Shown: positions 30,058 through 38,032, numbered from the stretch's first letter. The stretch is DNA of 64,000 nt from Blastomonas natatoria (GCF_003201955.1 NZ_QJJM01000006.1:62001-126000), one strand, 5' to 3'. Translations and numbers: made by a program. The notes: generated by a model not told the origin, from the letters alone.

Positions 30058-30989
30058 GCTGCGGCCTTTCCGTAGGGCGAAGCCCAGTTCGGATCGCGTC
30101 GCTCGCCACAGAACTTGCACTGATCAAAGGGATTGTCCTTCGTCGAGCTGCCGCTGCGCGTATAGTCATGGCCGGGGCAGTCAGCCGGATCGACATGAAG
30201 CCCCTTGGGCAGGCCGGTCTGCGGGATCAGCGGCTCAAGTTGACGGCCAACGCGATCGGTGACCCATGCCCATTCGAGATGAGGCTGGAAGGTCGCGGCT
30301 ATGTCGAGAAAGACCTCGGACTTGATGTAGAGGCCGAAATAGCCGCCACGCCGATACCATGGTGGACGCCGATGCGCTCGCCAGCCCATAGACTCGTCGA
30401 TTTTCTCGTCGATATCGTAGCTGATTTCTAGGTAGCCATCCGGTGCGCCGCCGTGCCAGGGGCCGCGCAGCCGCAGCGGCGTGCCAGCCTCAACCTTGGT
30501 CAGCGTGGTGACGCCATCGGCAAAGACTGGCAGCTCGCATTCGGCCATCGTGATATCGAAGTGCCGCCCGCCGTAACCCTCGCTGTGAGACGTGGCCAGC
30601 ATCCGATACTCGCTGCGTTCCTCCTCGCCGTTCCAATTGTTCTCCTTTGACGGCTTTTCGATCCAGCGAACGTGCTTATCGAACGTCTGCATCGAAATGC
30701 GCCCGCCGTGATAGTGGACGGCAGCAACGCCATCGCGCTCTGCTTTCCAACACCGGGAATCGGCCTTGTGCTTCTGCCATGTCCAGACCGGCGATCCGTC
30801 GCGGGTGAACTCCAAGGGATCGGTTCGGCAGCGCACCTTGTAGCGCGGACGGTTGCCCCATCCGTGCATGAACTCGACGTGCAGATCGCGCGCCCATGGC
30901 GGCAGAATGCGGGGGCCTGCGGCAAGCTCGATACGCTCGAACGTGATCTGCGCCTCTGCCGCGCGGGTGGCTGGCGGGGTGTCAGGCAT
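30054..30989 (-). CDS. Phage hypothetical protein with C-terminal Cys/His cluster
   Basis: A 311-aa protein that I do not recognise. The main body has many Trp and charged residues (HYHGGRISMQTFDKHVRWIE, WRAHRRPPWYRRGGYFGLYI). The last 50 residues contain DCPGHDYTRS and QCKFCGERRDPNW, a possible zinc site. The start at 30989 fits an 8-nt overlap with the gene upstream. Confidence 0.7.
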   Translation of the reverse strand: MPDTPPATRAAEAQITFERIELAAGPRILPPWARDLHVEFMHGWGNRPRYKVRCRTDPLEFTRDGSPVWTWQKHKADSRCWKAERDGVAAVHYHGGRISMQTFDKHVRWIEKPSKENNWNGEEERSEYRMLATSHSEGYGGRHFDITMAECELPVFADGVTTLTKVEAGTPLRLRGPWHGGAPDGYLEISYDIDEKIDESMGWRAHRRPPWYRRGGYFGLYIKSEVFLDIAATFQPHLEWAWVTDRVGRQLEPLIPQTGLPKGLHVDPADCPGHDYTRSGSSTKDNPFDQCKFCGERRDPNWASPYGKAAA

Positions 30990-31503
30990 GGACTTCGGCC
31001 TTTCGTGCGGCGCGTAGTTTCGCAAAGCCCGCGCATCCCCTCGTCGGGTTGCCCTGATCGTCCAGATGCTCGTGGCACATGAACGGCGGTGACAGCGGGT
31101 CGCTGCAAAAGTCGGCATCGGCAGTCGTGATCGGTGACTGATTGGCGATGGTGCCCAAGCGGAAAGCACAGCCGCCGCAGGCTTCGGGCGCATCGACCTT
31201 GCTGGCCAAAATGACGCCTTGCAGCGCGCCAAAAGGCGTCGGCAGGTTGACCCGATCGCTTTCCCGGTCAGGGTGTTCGTGCCCGTCGATGATGCGCTGC
31301 ATGCTCACCATCTCGGCAGCATTCGCGCAGACCGAATTGGCAAGTCCGATGAACTCGGAAAACAGGGCGGCCATGCGGTCAGGTCCAATGTGCTCCATCA
31401 TCGCAGACATGACCTCCCTTCGCATGTCGGAAGGCAGCATCGTTGCACCCGCAAGCCACTCGGCATCGTCGGCGTTGATCGCGTAATCGGTCTGGTCAAC
31501 CAT
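30982..31503 (-). CDS. Phage hypothetical protein, Cys-containing
   Basis: A 173-aa protein from ATG 31503. Its N-terminal half is helical (MLPSDMRREVMSAMMEHIGP) and its C-terminal half contains CGGCAFRLG and CHEHLDDQGNPTRGCAGF, possibly metal-binding. No family recognised. Confidence 0.7.
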   Translation of the reverse strand: MVDQTDYAINADDAEWLAGATMLPSDMRREVMSAMMEHIGPDRMAALFSEFIGLANSVCANAAEMVSMQRIIDGHEHPDRESDRVNLPTPFGALQGVILASKVDAPEACGGCAFRLGTIANQSPITTADADFCSDPLSPPFMCHEHLDDQGNPTRGCAGFAKLRAARKAEVHA

Positions 31504-31793
31504 CACCGCAACCCCTGCTTTTCGCGCCAGGCCATCGCGTGGCGCTCGTCCATCGTGATCAGCGGCTCGCCCTCGCAAATATCGCTGAACGCATCCGCCG
31601 CAGCGTTGTCGCGCTCCTCGTCGGTCATCGGACGCCAGCCAGCGCCTTCGCACTCCCCGCACGGGGCCGTAAAGTCGCTCGGGTCGAGATCATCGTGGCC
31701 GACCATGCGTGCACGCGACGCGCTCGGGATCGTCGTCTGAACTTCGCCGCAGCCATTGCAGGCCGGGCATTCGATTTCGGGGGTGTCAGGCAT
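31503..31793 (-). CDS. DnaJ-type zinc-finger small protein
   Basis: A 96-aa protein with two CxxCxGxG-like repeats, CPACNGCGEV and CGECEGAGW, as in the DnaJ central zinc domain, followed by an acidic tail. It has no J-domain. Could bind nucleic acid or protein; function unknown. Confidence 0.75.
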   Translation of the reverse strand: MPDTPEIECPACNGCGEVQTTIPSASRARMVGHDDLDPSDFTAPCGECEGAGWRPMTDEERDNAAADAFSDICEGEPLITMDERHAMAWREKQGLR

Positions 31794-32445
31794 GGGCGGG
31801 TTCCTTCGAAGCGGCAGCGAAAGCCTCAAAAGCCTCTTTGTCGCCAAAGCAGCAGGTGACACCATGTGTGCCGCTGACATTGCGGTCCCATCGAAACGCA
31901 GCGGGGCCTATCTTTTGACCGGGCCAGTCAAACTCAATGATCACTTGCTTGATGCGCCCGCCGTCGATGTAGACATGCGAGCCGTGGAAACCCGAACCGA
32001 TCGGCTTGGGCGTGATGCCGGGAAAGCGATTAGCGAGCCGCTGCGCATAGTGCGCGACAGTCCGCACCTTCAGGCGTTCATCAAAAGCGGCTTCGTGTTC
32101 GTGCGCGGTCTGGCATCCCTTGTGGCAGAAAACGGCCCCCTCGCCATATCCAATCACATAGTCGGGGGTCCAGCTTTTGAATGCGCGATAGTCGGCGCAA
32201 ATCCGCGCGCCGCAATAGTGGCACTCAAAGTTCCATCCATTCCAAACCATGTCGGATGCCGGAACAATCCCGGTTTCTGCATACTGATCAGCCCATTTGG
32301 CTCGGCAGCATGAGACGAGGCTGAAATCGCCATCGGCGTAGCGGTCCGCGCCCATCCTGCGGGCGGTGACGGCGTGGCGGGCAAAAATAATGCTGCCCGT
32401 GTTCTCAAATCCTTCAAGAACGGCGTAGGCTTTCATCTCAACCAT
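31786..32445 (-). CDS. Phage hypothetical protein with zinc-type motifs
   Basis: A 219-aa protein from ATG 32445 (MVEMKAYAVLEGFENTGSII). It contains FECHYCGARICADY and FCHKGCQTAHEHE, which suggest a treble-clef or similar zinc site, and ends with VTCCFGDKEAFEAFAAA. No known family; may bind nucleic acids. Confidence 0.7.
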   Translation of the reverse strand: MVEMKAYAVLEGFENTGSIIFARHAVTARRMGADRYADGDFSLVSCCRAKWADQYAETGIVPASDMVWNGWNFECHYCGARICADYRAFKSWTPDYVIGYGEGAVFCHKGCQTAHEHEAAFDERLKVRTVAHYAQRLANRFPGITPKPIGSGFHGSHVYIDGGRIKQVIIEFDWPGQKIGPAAFRWDRNVSGTHGVTCCFGDKEAFEAFAAASKEPAHA

Positions 32446-32725
32446 CGTTCTGCATCCTCGGAAACTTCCCCGCCGTCGCGCTGCGGGTGACAGTGAACAG
32501 CGGCTCCATCGGCTGCGCGGCGACATCGGCGAGCGGGATCGCGGTGGCACAGGTGGCGCACTCGGCCGACATCCGCCCGACATGCCAGTGCTGGCCGCCG
32601 CACCCGGGGCAGCGGTTCGGCTCGCCAGCGTGGTAGAGCGGTTGGAAGCCCCGGTTTGAGACCTGGCGCGCGAAGGCGTGGCTACTAGAGGCTTTCAGCG
32701 GCTCACTAAGGGCGGGGGCGGTCAT
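32438..32725 (-). CDS. Phage zinc-ribbon-like protein
   Basis: A 95-aa protein with NRCPGCGGQHWHVG and ECATCATAIP, two Cys pairs about 21 residues apart, fitting a zinc ribbon. Overlaps both neighbours by a few nt. Function unknown. Confidence 0.7.
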   Translation of the reverse strand: MTAPALSEPLKASSSHAFARQVSNRGFQPLYHAGEPNRCPGCGGQHWHVGRMSAECATCATAIPLADVAAQPMEPLFTVTRSATAGKFPRMQNDG

Positions 32726-32988
32726 GATGGGAAATCCTCGGGGCAAAGCTTCTCACCCTTGCGCAGAGCCTTTTCCGCGCCTTGGCGGGTCAGCCAGAAG
32801 ATATCGTCCCCGCCAAATGGCAACGTGCTGCCGTCGCGCTTCTTGGCGTCCCCAGCTTCCACCATCGCCAGCCAAGCCGGATGATCGCTGCCACCAGGGC
32901 CGGTGACGTAGCGATTGCGGTATGACCGCTTGCGCTGGCCGTCCAAGCCCAGAGCATGGCGGGCTAATTCGATTTGCTCGCTCGTCAT
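32722..32988 (-). CDS. Phage hypothetical protein
   Basis: An 88-aa protein, MTSEQIELARHALGLDGQRK at the N-terminus, followed by RSYRNRYVTG and FWLTRQGAEKALRKGEKL. I recognise the pattern as a recurrent phage hypothetical but cannot name a function. ATGA overlaps at both ends. Confidence 0.75.
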   Translation of the reverse strand: MTSEQIELARHALGLDGQRKRSYRNRYVTGPGGSDHPAWLAMVEAGDAKKRDGSTLPFGGDDIFWLTRQGAEKALRKGEKLCPEDFPS

Positions 32989-33218
32989 CCCACCCTCCCC
33001 TCGACCAGCTTGATCCAGTCGCCGACCGTGGTGCAGGCGGCGGTTTCGTCGTCGGTCACCGTGATCGAGAACTCGTCCTCGACGGCCAGCGCCAGTTCGA
33101 CCGGATCGAGACTGTCAGCGCCGAGGTCATCGGCCAGGTGCGCATCATCGGTCAGCTGCTCGGCATCGACGCCGAGGTGTTCGCGCAGGATGCGGCGGGT
33201 GCGGTCGGCGGGGGTCAT
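32985..33218 (-). CDS. Phage-encoded acyl carrier protein
   Basis: A 77-aa, very acidic ACP homologue with the attachment motif LGADSLDPVELALAVEDEF; S36 would carry the 4'-phosphopantetheine. Length and the four-helix pattern match canonical ACP. It is unusual as a phage early gene: it is coupled by overlaps to uncharacterised genes and has no acyl synthase nearby. It could divert holo-ACP, modify a protein, or act as a decoy; all are inference. Confidence 0.88.
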   Translation of the reverse strand: MTPADRTRRILREHLGVDAEQLTDDAHLADDLGADSLDPVELALAVEDEFSITVTDDETAACTTVGDWIKLVEGRVG

Positions 33219-33454
33219 TCCGGATCTCCGAAATAGACGCCCGCGATGTTGTGCTGGCAGAACTCGGCCTCGCAGACCTCGCCCTTCCAGACGCGGACGT
33301 AGGGAATGTCGCAGTAGACGCCCGGCTTAGCGCAGGCCTCAATGCGGGTGACGCCATTGCGCCCGACCCTGTAGAACGTCGATCCTTCCTCAGAGAGATA
33401 GACATCGACCTCGCAGATCGGCTGGTTGACGGGGTGAAGCAGGGCCTGGGTCAC
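33215..33454 (-). CDS. Phage hypothetical protein
   Basis: A 79-aa protein from GTG 33454, which overlaps the stop upstream as GTGA. It contains EVDVYLSEEGSTFYRVGRNG and several Cys (ACAKPGVYC, EAEFCQHN). Unrecognised; directly upstream of the ACP gene. Confidence 0.65.
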   Translation of the reverse strand: MTQALLHPVNQPICEVDVYLSEEGSTFYRVGRNGVTRIEACAKPGVYCDIPYVRVWKGEVCEAEFCQHNIAGVYFGDPE

Positions 33455-33666
33455 TTCCCCTTCCCCTTGTTCTGCTTGAGGTTCTTGCTCGCCTGGGCGA
33501 TGTCGGCCGTCCACTTGTTCGCCAGCGGGCGCAGGTGGTCGATCTCGGCGCGGAGTTCAGCGATCTTGTCCGCCGCCTCCTTCATCAGCGCGTTGGTGCG
33601 CTCGCTGCTCTCGTGCCATTTCGCCAGCGCCGCCTCGTGCTTGGCCTTGGTGACAAATCCGAACAT
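33451..33666 (-). CDS. Phage coiled-coil protein
   Basis: A 71-aa helical protein (MFGFVTKAKHEAALAKWHES, then EAADKIAELRAEIDHLRPL), Lys-rich at the C-terminus. Start ATG 33666 has GAGGAG upstream. First gene after an internal terminator-like hairpin. Confidence 0.7.
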   Translation of the reverse strand: MFGFVTKAKHEAALAKWHESSERTNALMKEAADKIAELRAEIDHLRPLANKWTADIAQASKNLKQNKGKGK

Positions 33667-33680
33667 CAATCATCTCCTCG

Positions 33681-33721
33681 AAAAAGTGACCGGGCGGCAT
33701 TCTGGTTACCGCGCCGCCCGG
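33681..33721 (-). terminator. Rho-independent terminator-like hairpin inside the leftward operon
   Basis: On the minus strand a perfect 9-bp stem, CCGGGCGGC/GCCGCCCGG, is followed by TCAC and TTTTT. It lies in the 67-nt gap between two otherwise tightly packed gene groups, so it can attenuate the distal part (ACP to int) unless read through. Confidence 0.65.
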
Positions 33722-33736
33722 TTCCGGGGTGGAAGG

Positions 33737-34162
33737 CTAAAATTCCGTCAGTGTCGTGACCGGCACATTGAGCCACTTGGCCAGCGTCTCGAATGCCCAG
33801 TCGATGTAGGCAGCGCGCTCGTTCTCGGTCATCTTGTGGAACGACACGCTGTCGTAGTTCTTGATGACCTCGCCAGACGGCAGCACGGTTTCAGTGAACA
33901 GCCCGCGCCGGTCCTTCAGGATGCGGTGCAGCATATTTTCGTCGATCGCATCGCCCTGACACATGTCGGACAGGATCGGCGCGACTTTGCCCAGCACGAC
34001 CCAATAAAGCGCCATCCGCTTCATGTTGCCGCGCGTCCGCTTGATCTCGATCCGCACCGGGCCATTGTGATCCAGAGCAGCCAGAGCCTTTTCCGTGGCA
34101 GGGTTCGCTGGGAACAGGCCGCCAAGCCTCTTGGTGCACAGCAGGGGGGCGCTTTCAGGCAT
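33737..34162 (-). CDS. Phage conserved protein (DUF1367-like or NinB-like)
   Basis: A 141-aa protein with the stretch GPVRIEIKRTRGNMKRMALYWVVL, which recalls phage proteins that carry a 'replication/recombination accessory' label. The rest (SDMCQGDAIDENMLHRILKDR) is helical. It overlaps the HNH-like gene by 8 nt, an order seen in phage nin regions. Family assignment is tentative. Confidence 0.6.
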   Translation of the reverse strand: MPESAPLLCTKRLGGLFPANPATEKALAALDHNGPVRIEIKRTRGNMKRMALYWVVLGKVAPILSDMCQGDAIDENMLHRILKDRRGLFTETVLPSGEVIKNYDSVSFHKMTENERAAYIDWAFETLAKWLNVPVTTLTEF

Positions 34163-34490
34163 GTTCCCTCTCCATCTTGTGGCGGTGCGGGCTGGCGCGG
34201 TAGAACGATTCCGCCATCGCCTTCATGTCCAGGCCGGTTTCCCGCTCAAATGTCTGTTCGCCCTGCTGATGCTGGCGAGCATGGCATTCCTTGCAGAGCG
34301 ATATGGTCCAGCGGTCGGATGGCTTGATGCCCGTCCCGCCATCAGTGCCCGTGCGGACATGCGCGCATTCGATAGCGGTCTGCGATCCGCAGGCGCAGCA
34401 GGCGTGGCCACGGACCCAAGCGCGGTGCGCAGGGCAGCGCCGGGGCTTCTCGGCCTTGTCGCTCTTGCGGGAGATGCGGGGCGGCAACAT
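34155..34490 (-). CDS. HNH-like protein (DUF968 type)
   Basis: A 111-aa protein with CPAHRAWVRGHACCACGS, ECAHVRTGTDGGTGIKP and SLCKECHARQHQQG, a Cys/His pattern of DUF968/HNH-like nucleases or recombination proteins. The TGATG overlap with ssb points to a recombination or replication role. Confidence 0.75.
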   Translation of the reverse strand: MLPPRISRKSDKAEKPRRCPAHRAWVRGHACCACGSQTAIECAHVRTGTDGGTGIKPSDRWTISLCKECHARQHQQGEQTFERETGLDMKAMAESFYRASPHRHKMEREHA

Positions 34491-34924
34491 CAGAAGGGCA
34501 CGTCCGAACCGTCATCAGACGGCCAATCGTCGTTCAGGTCATCGTCGCGCGATGCGCTGCCCGGCGCACCGCCCTGCGGCTTGCCGTCGAGCAGCACGAT
34601 CTTGGCGTCGAAGCCTTGCAGGACGCATTCGGTCGAGTAGCGCTTATTGCCCTGCTGATCGGTCCATTCGCGGGTCTGCTGCTTGCCCTGCACCAGCACG
34701 CGGCTGCCCTTGCGCAAGAACCGCTCGCAGATGCCGACCAGGCCATCGCTGAACACCGCGACGGATACCCATTCGGTGCGCTCGCGCTTTTCGCCTTCCT
34801 TGGTCTTCCACTGCTCGCCAACGGCAAGGCGGAAGTTGGCCACCCTGCCCCCGTTCTGGAAGCTGCGCACTTCAACGTCAGCGCCCAAGCGCCCGGTGAA
34901 GGTAAGTTGGTTGAGGTCGGACAT
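34490..34924 (-). CDS. ssb: Single-stranded DNA-binding protein
   Basis: OB-fold SSB (144 aa): NQLTFTGRLGADVEVRSFQN, TEWVSVAVFSDGLV and GSRVLVQGKQQTREW, then a short linker and the acidic C-terminal tip DDGSDVPF for partner binding. Start ATG 34924. It works with the ERF annealase encoded nearby. Confidence 0.93.
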   Translation of the reverse strand: MSDLNQLTFTGRLGADVEVRSFQNGGRVANFRLAVGEQWKTKEGEKRERTEWVSVAVFSDGLVGICERFLRKGSRVLVQGKQQTREWTDQQGNKRYSTECVLQGFDAKIVLLDGKPQGGAPGSASRDDDLNDDWPSDDGSDVPF

Positions 34925-34926
34925 AT

Positions 34927-35883
34927 TCAAACTACCTTTTCTTCGCGGAAATTGAAGCCAGGCACGCCGCGCACCCGGTGCGCCTCAATGCGAGCGTCAC
35001 GATCCGCCCAGCGCTGGATCAGTGCGCGAAACTCATCCATGAACTCGGGGATCTGCTTGTAATGACCATAAGCTTGGGCCCAGCACCCCGGCTCGCCAGT
35101 GCTCTCGGCGTGGTAGACAGTCCGCAGCGAAACCGCGCGAAAGCCAGCGCCGCCAACGCGCACCCGTTCTCTCGACACACCCTCGGCCTGCTGCAAAAGC
35201 GACTTTGCAATGGCGAGAGAGTCCTCGGCGCGGTCAATGACCTCAAGGTCTGTGCTGTCCTTGGCCTGCTGATGTTCGGCGATCGCCACCTTGGCTGCTT
35301 CAGCCGCACGATCTGCGGCTTCTTTTTCGCGCGCCTTCCGGTCGTCTTCCAGCTTTTGCAGCCATCTGGCCGTGAGCAAGCCAGTTGCCCGGTGCGCATT
35401 TGTCAGCAACCCGTCAGGAATCGTCTTCTTGCCCTTAGCGGTGTAGCCGTTCTGCCAATCAGAAATGTTCTTGAGCGCTTCGTTTAACGGCTTTTTTTCG
35501 GCGTCTGCGGTTTCTTCGACGAGGTTCTTGGCTTGCTCAAGCATGCGATGCAGCTTCGCCACTTCATCGGCCTGCTGCTGATTGGCGATCGGGGTTCCAT
35601 CAGCCCAATTCTTCGCCTCGACCAGAAGATCGGCGACGTGAATATCGACAGCCGCTCGGCCATCTGATTTGGCCGGCGCTTCCTCGGGCGGGTTATTGTC
35701 GCCGGGGGCAACGCGCGGGTTCTCGTCCTTGTTGGCATCCAGCGCGGCGACATGTTTTTCGAGCGCGGCAATTTCTTCAATGCGCTCGGGAGCCTCCCGC
35801 CGCAACTTTTCCAGAGCGTTTTTGGCATAACGGAACGGCATCGTGTCGATTGCGACCGGGCCTTTGCTAGATAGATACATCAT
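34927..35883 (-). CDS. Phage hypothetical protein, central coiled coil
   Basis: A 318-aa, highly charged protein with long helical stretches (MLEQAKNLVEETADAEKKPL, ARWLQKLEDDRKAREKEAAD). No catalytic motif seen. Located between the ERF and SSB genes, so a recombination-accessory role is possible. Two starts (35883 or 35880) are adjacent ATGs. Confidence 0.75.
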   Translation of the reverse strand: MMYLSSKGPVAIDTMPFRYAKNALEKLRREAPERIEEIAALEKHVAALDANKDENPRVAPGDNNPPEEAPAKSDGRAAVDIHVADLLVEAKNWADGTPIANQQQADEVAKLHRMLEQAKNLVEETADAEKKPLNEALKNISDWQNGYTAKGKKTIPDGLLTNAHRATGLLTARWLQKLEDDRKAREKEAADRAAEAAKVAIAEHQQAKDSTDLEVIDRAEDSLAIAKSLLQQAEGVSRERVRVGGAGFRAVSLRTVYHAESTGEPGCWAQAYGHYKQIPEFMDEFRALIQRWADRDARIEAHRVRGVPGFNFREEKVV

Positions 35884-35896
35884 GACTTTTTCCCTC

Positions 35897-36610
35897 TCAG
35901 TAAGGAATTTCGTCAGCCAGGATTTCATCCCGCTGCGGCGCGGCCTTCCGGCATTCTGCCTTGAGCCGGTTGATGGTCTTGGCGGCTTGCTCTGCGGTCA
36001 GTTCGGTGAGCGCGCTGACGTTCCATCCCTCGACGATGATCTGCGTGGTAAGGGCCGTCTGGTTGGGGATCAGCGCCTTCATTTCGTCGAGCTGCTGTTC
36101 GGTGATTCCGGCGGTCGGCTTGGCCTTGCGCTGCGGCTCTTGCTTTGCCTGACGCGGCGCAACGTCATGCGTCGTCGCATCCGCGTCATTGTCGCCCTCG
36201 GTGGGGATCGCGAACGCCATGAATGCCGCGTATTTGTAAGCCGCGCTCATGGCCTTGTTGGTGGCCTTGTCGCCGCTGTCCATCGCCTCGCCATAGGTGC
36301 GGACGGTGTGAGTGCTGCCATCCTCGACCGACACGAAGTCAAATTCGGCTGTCACGGTCACATAGAAAAGGACGCTTTCCTTTTTCTGCCCGTTCCATTC
36401 TTTGACGGTGACGCGCTCGTGCATCTCGCGTTCAATGATGCGGGGCAGGACGCACAGGCCATGCTTGGCAAGCAATGGCGAAAGCGCGCCATAGACCTGA
36501 TCGATGCCGCGAAACCTATAGTTTTGCTGGGTGTTTTGCCCGTTCTTGGAAATGCCAACCTTGGCCAGCTCGCCTTGCACGGCAGCGATTGCTTTGTAGA
36601 CAGCAGACAT
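35897..36610 (-). CDS. ERF-family single-strand annealing protein
   Basis: Phage recombinase that anneals complementary ssDNA (237 aa). The ERF domain is recognisable from YKAIAAVQGELAKVGISKNG, YRFRGIDQVYGALSPLLAKH, TYGEAMDSGDKATNKAMSAA and YKYAAFMAFAIPTE; the Gln-rich C-terminal half is a variable tail. It sits upstream of ssb, forming a recombination module for replication and circularisation. Confidence 0.9.
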   Translation of the reverse strand: MSAVYKAIAAVQGELAKVGISKNGQNTQQNYRFRGIDQVYGALSPLLAKHGLCVLPRIIEREMHERVTVKEWNGQKKESVLFYVTVTAEFDFVSVEDGSTHTVRTYGEAMDSGDKATNKAMSAAYKYAAFMAFAIPTEGDNDADATTHDVAPRQAKQEPQRKAKPTAGITEQQLDEMKALIPNQTALTTQIIVEGWNVSALTELTAEQAAKTINRLKAECRKAAPQRDEILADEIPY

Positions 36611-36614
36611 TCGA

Positions 36615-36734
36615 TTATCCTCCAATCACCACAACGGCGGCGGTAAAAACGGTCCATCCTGCGACCAGCCACCCGACCAGCGGGCGCTGGGTGCGCCATG
36701 CGAGCGTGAGGATGCGGGTTGCGTGCGGGGTCAT
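36615..36734 (-). CDS. Very small single-pass membrane protein
   Basis: A 39-aa frame (MTPHATRILTLAWRTQRPLV then a hydrophobic GWLVAGWTVFTAAVVVIGG) with a single C-terminal helix. It overlaps its neighbour as ATGA and starts right upstream of the ERF gene. Unknown function. Confidence 0.55.
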   Translation of the reverse strand: MTPHATRILTLAWRTQRPLVGWLVAGWTVFTAAVVVIGG

Positions 36735-36829
36735 GCGAGCCACCATGCGATGACAGCAGCCCAGCCAATGAAGCTGAGCGCAAACATGGCCGCCCACATG
36801 CGCAGCGCGGTTACGTCGTCGCTGGTCAT
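36731..36829 (-). CDS. Very small single-pass membrane protein
   Basis: A 32-aa frame (MTSDDVTALRMWAAMFALSF then IGWAAVIAWWLA) with one predicted helix. ATGA overlaps on both sides make it likely to be translated. It forms a pair with the 39-aa membrane protein that follows. Confidence 0.55.
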   Translation of the reverse strand: MTSDDVTALRMWAAMFALSFIGWAAVIAWWLA

Positions 36830-37086
36830 GCGCTGACACCTTCCATGGCCGGAAGCTCGACAACAGGCGGGCCCGCGCGCCGTGCGGCAAGATCGCTCAA
36901 GGCCATCTGCACAGCCGAAACCAGACCGTCGCCGGGATGGCCGCATGTTCCGCACAGGCCATCTGCCTGCGCATATACGTTCGGGAAAATGCCAAGATCG
37001 GGATCGCTGCTGCGGATCAGGCCGACGCTGATGCTGGTGAGGTTGTGCGCTTCCATGAGTGCGACAAGCTGCTCTTCAAGGGTCAT
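36826..37086 (-). CDS. Phage hypothetical protein
   Basis: An 86-aa protein from ATG 37086 with a Cys pair in LCGTCGHPGDG. No recognised family. ATGA overlaps at both ends. Confidence 0.7.
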   Translation of the reverse strand: MTLEEQLVALMEAHNLTSISVGLIRSSDPDLGIFPNVYAQADGLCGTCGHPGDGLVSAVQMALSDLAARRAGPPVVELPAMEGVSA

Positions 37087-37382
37087 GCCGTAATCTCCTT
37101 CTTGTTCAACAGCCGCGCAGTCGCGTCGGCCTTCTCCTCGTCGCTCCAATGCGCAGGCCAGCGAGTGCCAGCCTGGATCATGGCGCAGTCGATAATGGTG
37201 TTGTGCAGGTCGCGCTGGTGCTGTTCGGTGGCGGCAACCTCGGCGCGATAGGCCGGGTCAGCGCACCAGCGGGCGAGCGTCGGACAGTCGAACGACACGT
37301 CGCTGCCGTGCGGGACGTAGCTGATGCCGTCCGTCTCGACGCTGCGAATGCAGGCGGCTTCGCGATGCAGGCGGGCGCTCAT
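37083..37382 (-). CDS. Phage hypothetical protein
   Basis: A 99-aa protein (MSARLHREAACIRSVETDGI, PTLARWCADPAYRAEVAATE). Mostly helical and charged, with no known domain. ATGA overlaps at both ends. Confidence 0.7.
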   Translation of the reverse strand: MSARLHREAACIRSVETDGISYVPHGSDVSFDCPTLARWCADPAYRAEVAATEQHQRDLHNTIIDCAMIQAGTRWPAHWSDEEKADATARLLNKKEITA

Positions 37383-37660
37383 GCTGTCACCTGCAATTCC
37401 AGCGCAGGCAAACAGGCAACATCGGGCACCCGATTGGCGCGCGCTTCGATGAGCATGGCCTGCAAAGCGTCGGCAACAGTCGCGCCATATCCCCCGCTGC
37501 ACCCGATGCCAGACTTTGCCGGGCCGTCATAATGACCGCGCGCGTGAAAAGCGTAGGGACCGGGAGTGAACTGCGGAGTGACGCAGATCGTAACGGTGGT
37601 CAGGTCATTGTCCGTCGCAATTTTCAGCAGGGCGTCTTCGATCGTCAGGGGCGCGCTCAT
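37379..37660 (-). CDS. Phage hypothetical protein
   Basis: A 93-aa protein with two predicted alpha/beta segments (MSAPLTIEDALLKIATDNDL and YGATVADALQAMLIEARANR). It resembles small double-stranded-RNA-binding-like or host-takeover proteins only in size; no family assigned. Confidence 0.65.
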   Translation of the reverse strand: MSAPLTIEDALLKIATDNDLTTVTICVTPQFTPGPYAFHARGHYDGPAKSGIGCSGGYGATVADALQAMLIEARANRVPDVACLPALELQVTA

Positions 37661-38007
37661 GCTGCCACCACCTGCCGACGAGCGGCAATCTCGGCTGCGA
37701 CCAGCTCGCCAAGGTTCTGGCTCACCAGATACCCGAAGTCGTCATAGGTCGCGCTGCCCGGCTTCCCGCCTTCCGGCGTCGCATGGCGAGCATTCAGCGC
37801 ATCGGTCAGCGCCTGCTGCTGCAGTCCGGCAAGCTGCTCGAACTCGAAGCAATCATAGACCAGGTTGTCGATGTAGTGCGGCGCGTAATCCGCCGACAGG
37901 GCGTTGCGGAACGGGCGGTTCGTCGGCTCAATGCCAGATGCGGCGATCAGGCCGATCAGCGCCTGCGCGGCGGGGGCGGTGTGCCAGTGCTTGGGATTGT
38001 GCTGCAT
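37657..38007 (-). CDS. First gene of the leftward early operon; hypothetical
   Basis: A 116-aa protein (MQHNPKHWHTAPAAQALIGL, FEFEQLAGLQQQALTDALNA). Unrecognised. Its GGAG ribosome-binding sequence lies inside a perfect hairpin (38013-38031), and the operator-covered promoter PL lies just upstream, so this is the first gene to be expressed on induction of the left operon. Confidence 0.7.
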   Translation of the reverse strand: MQHNPKHWHTAPAAQALIGLIAASGIEPTNRPFRNALSADYAPHYIDNLVYDCFEFEQLAGLQQQALTDALNARHATPEGGKPGSATYDDFGYLVSQNLGELVAAEIAARRQVVAA

Positions 38008-38012
38008 GGACT

Positions 38013-38031
38013 GTCTCCGTGGTGTGGAGAC
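38013..38031 (-). promoter_or_regulatory. Leader hairpin covering the first RBS of the left operon
   Basis: The PL transcript would start GTCTCC-acaccac-GGAGAC, a perfect 6-bp stem with a 7-nt loop. GGAG in the 3' arm is the Shine-Dalgarno for ATG 38007 (spacing 7 nt). It could regulate translation, act as a boxB-like antitermination signal, or simply stabilise the mRNA. Confidence 0.6.
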
Positions 38032-38032
38032 A

